Program-made: the position numbers and the translations under genes | Shown here: positions 7,479-11,833 of the stretch, in pieces | Numbering within the stretch: the stretch's first letter is position 1 | Layout of the letters: the number at the start of each line of letters is the position of its first letter | Notes under the pieces: generated by a model | Database searches by the model: none | Told to the model about the DNA's origin: nothing | What the model saw: the letters and a program-made list of their open reading frames with translations, nothing else | Assembly (NCBI GenBank): GCA_050731755.1 | Contig: JBOHPP010000059.1 | Span: forward strand, 1-11,833 | Origin: JBOHPP01 sp050731755 | Lineage (GTDB): Bacteria > Methylomirabilota > Methylomirabilia > Rokubacteriales > CSP1-6 | Direction of reading: 5' to 3' | Length of the DNA: 11,833 nt

Positions 7479-7676
7479 GAAGCTATGCGCTCCTCGGTCA
7501 GGCCACCTACGGCTGGAGCCGGGCTCGCGGACCCCGCTACAAACGAAACTATGCGCTCCGCGATCAGGCCACCTACGGTCCACGCCGGGCTCGCGGCCCT
7601 CGCTACAAAGGAAGCCCTGCGCTCCTCGATCAGGCCACCTACGGTCCAAGCCGGGCTCGCGGACCTCGCTACAAAG
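7479..7676 (+). repeat. Three contiguous 66-bp tandem repeats between permease and binding-protein genes
   Basis: Units are 7479-7544, 7545-7610 and 7611-7676, each exactly 66 bp with no spacer. By hand alignment 13 of 66 columns vary; units 2 and 3 differ at 6 positions, 1 and 3 at 9, and 1 and 2 at 11. Each unit carries the core CAGGCCACCTACGG (columns 21-34) and CCGGGCTCGCGG (41-52) and ends with CGCTACAAA plus C or G. The last end runs into the AAAGGAG ribosome site of the next gene, and AAGGAAGC also precedes unit 1, so the repeat may have arisen by duplication of that start region. A plus-strand frame from the ATG at 7485 is open through all units to a TGA at 7691. However, the variable columns fall 5, 4 and 4 on codon positions 1, 2 and 3, giving no sign of coding constraint. 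Unrelated to CRISPR (no spacers). Confidence 0.95.
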
Positions 7677-7679
7677 GAG
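7673..7679 (+). promoter_or_regulatory. Ribosome binding site of the binding-protein gene, lying across the last repeat end
   Basis: AAAGGAG ends 8 nt before the ATG at 7688. Its first four bases belong to the third repeat unit. It is one of the few strong Shine-Dalgarno sites in the window and fixes the start of the next gene. Confidence 0.8.
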
Positions 7680-7687
7680 ACACGCTC

Positions 7688-8701
7688 ATGAGACGGATCG
7701 TCGCCAGCATCGCGGTGGCGCTGGCCGGGCTGGTCGTGGCCGGGCCGTCGGCGCCAACCGCCCAGCCCATGCAGAAGGTCGTGTTCGCGCTGAACTGGTT
7801 CGCAGTCGGGGACCACGCCGCCTACTGGGTGGCCCTGGACAAGGGCTACTACCGGGCCCGCGGGCTCGACGTGGAGATGCAGAACTCCAAGGGCTCCGGG
7901 GACTCCATCGCCAAGGTCGACACCGGACGCGCCGACATCGGCCTCGCCGACAGCGCGGTGGTGATCGCCGCCGTCGGTCGCGGGGCCAAAGTGAAAGTCG
8001 TGGGCATGGTGTTCGACAAGACGCCGCTCAACGTCTGGTCGTGGAAGGATGCACCCATCACCCGGCCCAAGGACCTCGAGGGCAAGACCGTGGGGGCGCC
8101 CCCCGGCGACGGCCAGCGGCAGGTCTTCCCGGCCTTCGCCCGGTTGCACGGCATCGACGTGAACAAGGTGACCTGGGTCAACGTGGAGCCGGCGGCCAAG
8201 GTCCCGGCGCTCGCCGAGCGCCGGGTCAACGCGGTGGCCGACTACACCACGGGCCTGCCCTTTTACGAGAAGGCCATGGGCAAGGGCAACGCCGTGATGA
8301 TGCCCTGGGCCGATCACGGCTTCGACATGTACTCGATGTCCATCATCGCCAGCGAGAAGACCATGAAGGAGCGGGCGCCGGTGTTGCGGGCCTTCCTGGA
8401 GGCCTCCTACCTGGGCTGGCGCGATGTCATGGAGAACCCGAAGTCGGCGCTGGAGATCTTCAAGAAGCGGGTGCCCGAGATCGATCTCTCGATCATCGAG
8501 CCCAACATGATGATGGGGCTCGAGCTGATGAAGACCGAACGGTACGCCGCCCACGGCATCGGCTGGATGGACGACAAGAAGATGTGCGCTTCCGTCGACC
8601 TCGTCAACACCTACATGGGTGTGCCCCGCAAGGTGGAGTGCCGGGAGGTCTTCGCCAACGAGTTCCTGACCAGGATCGAGCTCCCGAAGTCGATGCGCTG
8701 A
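7688..8701 (+). CDS. ABC transporter substrate-binding protein, NMT1/THI5-like (SsuA/TauA/ThiY fold)
   Basis: The 337-residue protein begins with a signal peptide (MRRIVASIAVALAGLVVAG, cleavage probably between about 19 and 26) and has no lipobox cysteine, so it should be a soluble periplasmic protein. The mature N-terminus FALNWFAVGDHAAYWVALDKGYYRARGLDVEM is the hallmark of NMT1/THI5-like binding proteins. GSGDSIAKVDTGRADIGLADSAVVI (about 69-93) and LEGKTVGAPPGDGQRQVFPAFARLHGID (about 128-155) form the usual ligand-cleft loops. Family members bind pyrimidine thiamine precursors, sulfonates, nitrate or aromatic acids, and sequence alone does not choose among them. The neighbouring enolase-superfamily enzyme favours a carboxylate, and no thiamine genes are present. 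AAAGGAG at 7673-7679 supports the ATG at 7688. The gene is separated from the permease by the tandem repeat and from the ATPase by 16 bp. Confidence 0.9.
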   Translation: MRRIVASIAVALAGLVVAGPSAPTAQPMQKVVFALNWFAVGDHAAYWVALDKGYYRARGLDVEMQNSKGSGDSIAKVDTGRADIGLADSAVVIAAVGRGAKVKVVGMVFDKTPLNVWSWKDAPITRPKDLEGKTVGAPPGDGQRQVFPAFARLHGIDVNKVTWVNVEPAAKVPALAERRVNAVADYTTGLPFYEKAMGKGNAVMMPWADHGFDMYSMSIIASEKTMKERAPVLRAFLEASYLGWRDVMENPKSALEIFKKRVPEIDLSIIEPNMMMGLELMKTERYAAHGIGWMDDKKMCASVDLVNTYMGVPRKVECREVFANEFLTRIELPKSMR

Positions 8702-8702
8702 C

Positions 8703-8715
8703 CGGCGCGGCGCCG
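8703..8715 (+). promoter_or_regulatory. Short GC hairpin just upstream of the ATPase start
   Basis: CGGCG and CGCCG (8703-8707 and 8711-8715) are perfect inverted repeats around a 3-nt loop, filling most of the 16-bp gap between the binding-protein stop and the GTG at 8718. No Shine-Dalgarno is visible, so the hairpin may affect ATPase translation or be a chance product of high GC. Confidence 0.3.
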
Positions 8716-8717
8716 TC

Positions 8718-9488
8718 GTGAGCGAGTTCATCGCCCTGGAGCGCGTGGGCATGATCTACGCGACGGCCAGCGGGCAGGTGGAGGCGCTGCGGGACATCTC
8801 GGTCGCTGTGGGCCGCGGCGAGTTTGTGGCGCTGGTGGGGCCCTCCGGCTGCGGAAAGTCCACGCTGCTGCGGGTCGTGGCCGGCTTGCGCCCGGCCACG
8901 AGCGGTCAGACCCGGATCGACGGCCGCGTGGTCACACGCCCGCTCCCCGAGGTGGGAATGGTGTTCCAGGCCCCGGTCCTCCTGAAATGGCGCCGCGTGG
9001 CCGACAACGTGCTACTGCCGGCCGAGCTGGCCGGGCTCGATCCGCGTCGATACCACCAACGCGCTCGCGACCTGCTGACCCTGGTGGGTCTGGGCGACTT
9101 CGCCGACAAGTTTCCCCGCGAGCTGTCGGGCGGAATGCAGCAGCGGGCCGCGCTGTGCCGGGCCCTGCTCCTGGATCCTCCGCTGCTGCTGATGGACGAG
9201 CCCTTCGGCGCCCTGGACGCCATGACCCGGGACGAGATGAATTTGGAGTTGCTTCGCGTGTGGGGCGAGGGCAGCGGGGCGCGCAAGACGATCCTGTTCG
9301 TGACCCACTCGATTCCCGAGGCCGTGTTCCTGGCCGACCGCGTCGTGGTGATGACGCTCCGGCCGGGCCGCGTGGCCGCAGTGGTCGAGGTGAGGCTGCC
9401 TCGCCCACGGACCGTCGAGACGCGCGCCGCTCCCGAGTTCGGACGTCTCAGCCTGGAGATCTACGAGGCGTTGACGCGGCCGAGCTAG
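8718..9488 (+). CDS. ABC transporter ATP-binding protein, SsuB/TauB/ThiZ type
   Basis: The 256-residue ATPase has all nucleotide-binding motifs: Walker A GPSGCGKST (41-49), Q-loop Q84, signature LSGGMQQR (136-143), Walker B LLLMDEP (156-162) with catalytic E161, D-loop ALD (165-167) and H-loop H197 in FVTHSIPEA. It would power import through the permease at 6718-7476 with the binding protein at 7688-8701. The GTG at 8718 gives an N-terminus (SEFIALERVGMIYATASGQVEAL) that fits the family, although no ribosome site precedes it. It is the last gene of the operon. Its TAG stop shares the palindrome CTAG (9485-9488) with the stop of the convergent DHOD-like gene, leaving no room for a terminator between them. 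Confidence 0.95.
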   Translation: MSEFIALERVGMIYATASGQVEALRDISVAVGRGEFVALVGPSGCGKSTLLRVVAGLRPATSGQTRIDGRVVTRPLPEVGMVFQAPVLLKWRRVADNVLLPAELAGLDPRRYHQRARDLLTLVGLGDFADKFPRELSGGMQQRAALCRALLLDPPLLLMDEPFGALDAMTRDEMNLELLRVWGEGSGARKTILFVTHSIPEAVFLADRVVVMTLRPGRVAAVVEVRLPRPRTVETRAAPEFGRLSLEIYEALTRPS

Positions 9489-10558
9489 GCGACGGCCGCC
9501 GTCGCCGATTGACGGAAGCGAACGGCGAACAGCGGGTCGGCCAACGCAGCGGTGGCGACCAGGACGGCGTTCGCCCCCTCGCGCAACAGGTGACGGGCTC
9601 GCTCGACCGTGGTGATGCCGCCCACCGCCAGCACCGCATGCGGCCATTCCCCGGCCTTCCGCCAGGACAGCAGCTCCTCGACCTGGCGCGAGCAGACGGG
9701 GAAGGTCTGGGCGCCGACCACGTAGGCCCATTCCCGCCCGGTGCCTTCGAACGCCGCCTGCCCCGATTCATCGATGACGCGGCGGGGGATGCCGTGGACG
9801 AGGACGAAGCCGTGGGTCCAGGGGGCGAGCCGGGTGGCCGTGTCGTGGAGCGCCCGGGGGCTGCGGAAGAGGCCCAGCTTGGCCACCACCGGCACCGGGA
9901 TGCTGGTCCGCATCCCATGGAGGATTCGCGCCGAAAGGGGGACGTGCTCGTAGACCAACTGCCCGGGGTCGCCGAAGGGATTCGGCACGGCCAGGTGAGC
10001 TTCGACGACGTCGGCGCCCGCCTCGGCGGCCCAGGCGGCGCACTGCGCATAGTCGGCCACGAACGCGTCCACGCCCTGTGCGGGATCCGCGGTGCCCACC
10101 ACGCTCACCACCAGGACCTGGCCGGGACGGATCCGTTCCTTGGCCCGCCGCACGTCCTTGCGCCACACGTCCGGCTCCATCGAGGGCAACCCGAGGGAGA
10201 CGGCGATTGTGGCGCTGCCATTCTCGCCCGGACGGCGTCCGGTGATGGCGACGTCGTCTCGGTTCTCGACGATCCGAATGTTGGGCAGACTCAGCGCCGG
10301 CGTGGGCCGTGACCGCACAGTGGCGTAGGTCAGCACGTCGTAGCCCAGACGCGCATACGCTTCCACCCACCTGGCGTTGAGCAGGGGGCCGGCAGCGATG
10401 CCGAGTGGCGAGTTCAGCGTGTGCGAGAAGAGTTGGCCGCCTGGGCCCGGGGACAGCCGACGGATCCGTGGCAGGGCCGGCGCATGCATGTAGTTCCAGG
10501 CGTGCGAGCGGTCGACACGGTAGACCAACTGAGAGATGACCTCATCACTCCTTCCCAT
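9485..10558 (-). CDS. Dihydroorotate dehydrogenase-like flavoprotein with altered active-site loop
   Basis: The 357-residue protein has the FMN-binding TIM-barrel features of the DHOD family: SPLGIAAGPLLNARWVEAYARLGYDVLTYATVRSRP (about 50-85), VVAKLG with K227, AVGGITTVERARHLLREGANAVLVATAAL (311-339) and a closing DPLFAVRFR. In true DHODs the fourth strand ends in N-x-SCPN or N-x-SSPN, carrying the catalytic Cys or Ser. Here the place reads EAHLAVPNPFG (186-196), with His for Asn and Ala-Val for the Ser-Cys pair, so the usual base is missing. It may catalyse another FMN-dependent reaction. The ATG at 10558 is the first in-frame start after a TAA; a TTG at 10528 (before VYRVDRSH) is an alternative. 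Upstream on the same strand is the LLM oxidoreductase, 141 bp away. Its stop overlaps the convergent ATPase stop. I would not assign pyrD. Confidence 0.75.
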   Translation of the reverse strand: MGRSDEVISQLVYRVDRSHAWNYMHAPALPRIRRLSPGPGGQLFSHTLNSPLGIAAGPLLNARWVEAYARLGYDVLTYATVRSRPTPALSLPNIRIVENRDDVAITGRRPGENGSATIAVSLGLPSMEPDVWRKDVRRAKERIRPGQVLVVSVVGTADPAQGVDAFVADYAQCAAWAAEAGADVVEAHLAVPNPFGDPGQLVYEHVPLSARILHGMRTSIPVPVVAKLGLFRSPRALHDTATRLAPWTHGFVLVHGIPRRVIDESGQAAFEGTGREWAYVVGAQTFPVCSRQVEELLSWRKAGEWPHAVLAVGGITTVERARHLLREGANAVLVATAALADPLFAVRFRQSATAAVA

Positions 10559-10699
10559 CGCGTACTGCGGACGAACATCAAGTTTATCGGATATTTAGGC
10601 TTCATGCCACCCGTGAGGTCAGACCTTTAAATCCGCACCTTTAGCCCGCGCGAGGTGGAGTGGCCTGGCGGTGCCCCCCAAGCCGCGCCGGGTAGGCGA
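10559..10699. other. AT-richer intergenic region between the LLM and DHOD-like genes
   Basis: These 141 bp hold no convincing gene. The part from 10575 to 10645 is clearly richer in A and T than its surroundings (TTTATCGGATATTTAGG; CCTTTAAATCCG), which fits a regulatory region for the downstream minus-strand gene. On the minus strand, TAAACT near 10580-10575 could be a -10, but no -35 is convincing. No terminator-like hairpin with a T-run is seen after the LLM stop. Confidence 0.5.
10616..10626. promoter_or_regulatory. Palindrome AGGTCAGACCT, candidate operator
   Basis: AGGTC-A-GACCT is a perfect 5-bp inverted repeat around one base, lying 58 bp upstream of the DHOD-like start in the AT-richer region. 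GGTC/GACC half-sites with this spacing resemble operators of GntR/FadR-type regulators. No such regulator gene is in the window, and an 11-bp palindrome can arise by chance. Confidence 0.3.
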
Positions 10700-11689
10700 C
10701 TACTTGAACGCGGGCATGATCTCGCGCGCGATGAGCTCGAGCTCCCGCATGATGTGGCGGTGCGGCATACCGGGAAAGAAGGTCCGGCAGATGAGGTGGG
10801 TCATGCCGTACTCGGCGGCGAACTTCTGGATCTTCGGGATGCACTGGTCCGGGCCGCCGATGATGAATCGGTCCTCCATCAGCCTGTCGAGGTCGGTGGC
10901 GATGGAGGCGTCGATGAAGGGATGGCGCCAGCCGCCCGCATACTCCTTGCGGTACGCAACCATGATGTGCTCTTCGGCCAGCGCGCGCGCCTGCTGGTCG
11001 GTCTCCGCGATGATGACCTCGCGCGTGAGCGGCCACTCCGCGACCGGCTCCGAGCGGCCGGCGGCCTTGCGGTTCTCCAGGAACCGGCGCTTGCCCGCCA
11101 GCAGGCGCTTGAGGTCGGCGGTGGGGCCGGGGATCCAGTTGTCGGCCAGCGTCGCCGCACGGCGGAGGGTGACCTCGCCCCAGCCGCCGATCCACACGGG
11201 CGGGTGTGGCTTGGTGAGGGGCTTGGGTTCGAGGCGTCCCTCCAGCGCATAGTAGCGGCCCTTGAACTGGATGCGCTCCGCCGCCCAGAGGCCCTTCATG
11301 ATCGCCAGTTGCTCCTCCAAGCGGGCGCCGCGCTTTTCCAGGTCCACCCCGTACAACGCGAACTCGTCGGGCTTGTAGCCGATGGCGATGCCCAGGGTGA
11401 AGCGCCCGTTGGACATGATATCCAGCAGCGCGACGTCCTCGGCCAGCCGGACGGGGTGGTAGAAGGCGGCCACGAGGATGTCCGTGCCCAGCCTGAGCGT
11501 GGACGTCCGCGTAGCGAAACCCGCCAGCACGGTGAGAGGCGAGGGCCAGTAATGGTTCGTCACCGAGTGGTGTTCCTCCATCCACACCGAGTCGAACCCC
11601 AGCTCCTCGGCGCGCGTGACCTCCTCCAGCGCCTCGCGGTAGTAGGAACCACCCTCGATGGGAATGAAGCCGATCTTCAGTCGGGCCAT
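10700..11689 (-). CDS. LLM-class flavin-dependent oxidoreductase (bacterial luciferase-like)
   Basis: The 329-residue protein is a full-length luciferase-like TIM barrel. The family landmarks are GFIPIEGG at the N-terminus, EELGFDSVWMEEHHS (28-42), LRLGTDILVAAFYHPVRLAEDVALLDIMSNGRFTLGIAIGY (65-105), then KPHPPVWIGGWGEVTLRRAATLADNWIPG (about 160-188) and a C-terminal IIGGPDQCIPKIQKFAAEYGMTHLI (276-300). Members use FMN or F420 as cosubstrate in monooxygenase or dehydrogenase reactions; the cofactor and substrate cannot be decided here. The ATG at 11689 gives the canonical N-terminus (MARLKIGF). No Shine-Dalgarno is present, and a TACAAT lies 9 nt upstream. The protein is cytoplasmic. It is followed on the same strand by the DHOD-like gene after 141 bp. 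Confidence 0.9.
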   Translation of the reverse strand: MARLKIGFIPIEGGSYYREALEEVTRAEELGFDSVWMEEHHSVTNHYWPSPLTVLAGFATRTSTLRLGTDILVAAFYHPVRLAEDVALLDIMSNGRFTLGIAIGYKPDEFALYGVDLEKRGARLEEQLAIMKGLWAAERIQFKGRYYALEGRLEPKPLTKPHPPVWIGGWGEVTLRRAATLADNWIPGPTADLKRLLAGKRRFLENRKAAGRSEPVAEWPLTREVIIAETDQQARALAEEHIMVAYRKEYAGGWRHPFIDASIATDLDRLMEDRFIIGGPDQCIPKIQKFAAEYGMTHLICRTFFPGMPHRHIMRELELIAREIMPAFK

Positions 11690-11698
11690 GGGGCGGCC

Positions 11699-11704
11699 AT
11701 TGTA
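11699..11704 (-). promoter_or_regulatory. Candidate -10 (TACAAT) for the LLM oxidoreductase gene
   Basis: On the minus strand, 11704-11699 reads TACAAT, one base from TATAAT, 9 nt before the ATG at 11689. Transcription would start about 3 nt before the ATG, with no room for a ribosome site. The surrounding sequence is very GC-rich, so the hexamer stands out. No -35 is recognisable. Confidence 0.45.
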
Positions 11705-11798
11705 CCCCGCAGCCCGGCGACCACGCTTGCCGGGGACGCGGTGCCCGAGGCTTTCACGCTCGGTGAACGGCTCTTCGACGGTCTGCTCCTGGCCTGAA

Positions 11799-11816
11799 GT
11801 CCTGGCAGACCAGGAC
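11799..11816. repeat. Perfect 7-bp inverted repeat (hairpin)
   Basis: GTCCTGG (11799-11805) and CCAGGAC (11810-11816) pair perfectly around CAGA. No T-run follows on either strand, so it is not a standard terminator. It lies near the right edge, in the stretch 11690-11833, where I see no gene. Confidence 0.5.
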
Positions 11817-11833
11817 GCCGAGTAGGGCCAGCA

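Noticed and set aside
7479..7676. CRISPR array.
   Set aside because: Units are 66 bp, directly contiguous and slightly divergent, with no unique spacers and no cas genes.
7485..7691. Small 68-residue ORF made of 22-residue repeats across the tandem array, overlapping the binding-protein start by ATGA.
   Set aside because: It has a ribosome-like site and a coupled stop, but changes between units are spread evenly over codon positions and most alter the residue, so there is no coding constraint. Other frames of the array are also open.
7340..8752. Long minus-strand open frame (470 codons) over the binding-protein gene and repeats.
   Set aside because: It is antisense to a clear ABC binding protein, has His/Gly/Arg-rich composition typical of high-GC shadow frames, and matches no family.
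6718..9488. Naming the transporter thiXYZ (thiamine precursor) or ssu/tau (sulfonate).
   Set aside because: All these share the same folds and no thiamine, sulfonate or taurine gene is adjacent. The MLE-like neighbour points elsewhere, so symbols were left empty.
10655..11797. Plus-strand open frame of 380 codons opposite the LLM oxidoreductase.
   Set aside because: Shadow of a full-length, motif-complete gene on the other strand. Its last part beyond 11690 (ending at a TGA at 11797) has no recognisable family features.

Overview
This is a high-GC window (roughly 65-70% by eye) from a Gram-negative bacterium. It has a TolQ-TolR-TolA/TonB energy-transducing cluster and a secreted LolA-like protein, so an outer membrane is expected. 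Very high GC, tightly packed operons and the mix of LLM oxidoreductase, enolase-superfamily enzyme and NMT1/THI5-type ABC transporter resemble uncultivated soil or groundwater lineages such as Rokubacteria/Methylomirabilota. That placement is inference; no taxonomic marker gene is present.

Layout. (1) 1-1383, minus strand: tolQ, tolR and the start of a tolA/tonB gene that runs off the left edge. (2) 1384-1469: short divergent promoter region. (3) 1470-2228, plus strand: exported LolA-like protein. (4) About 2248-2730, plus strand: a GNAT acetyltransferase broken by at least three frame changes. (5) 5538-2727, minus strand: three overlapping genes, a CgeB-type glycosyltransferase, threonine synthase and an AAG-family 3-methyladenine DNA glycosylase. 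(6) 5583-9488, plus strand: an operon of an MLE-like enolase-superfamily enzyme, ABC permease, three 66-bp tandem repeats, periplasmic binding protein and ABC ATPase. (7) 10558-9485, minus strand: a dihydroorotate-dehydrogenase-like flavoprotein lacking the usual catalytic loop. (8) 11689-10700, minus strand: an LLM-class flavin-dependent oxidoreductase. (9) 11690-11833: non-coding as far as can be seen, with one perfect hairpin.

How the genes work together. The left block acts at the cell envelope: TolQ/TolR form the proton-driven motor and the TolA/TonB-like protein would carry force to the outer membrane. The central plus-strand operon looks like an uptake-and-catabolism unit: the binding protein, permease and ATPase import a small organic compound, and the enolase-superfamily enzyme would act on it or a derivative. 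The substrate is unknown. The glycosyltransferase-thrC-mpg block is held together by start/stop overlaps rather than by an obvious shared pathway.

The most notable points are: several transcription-unit heads with a -10-like hexamer 6-12 nt before the start codon and no Shine-Dalgarno, suggesting leaderless transcripts; the tandem repeat placed between permease and binding-protein genes; the decayed acetyltransferase; and two enzymes with altered catalytic motifs (ExK instead of KxK in the MLE-like protein; no S/C residue in the DHOD-like protein). I found no CRISPR array, insertion sequence, tRNA or rRNA, and no clear defence or other wholly new system.
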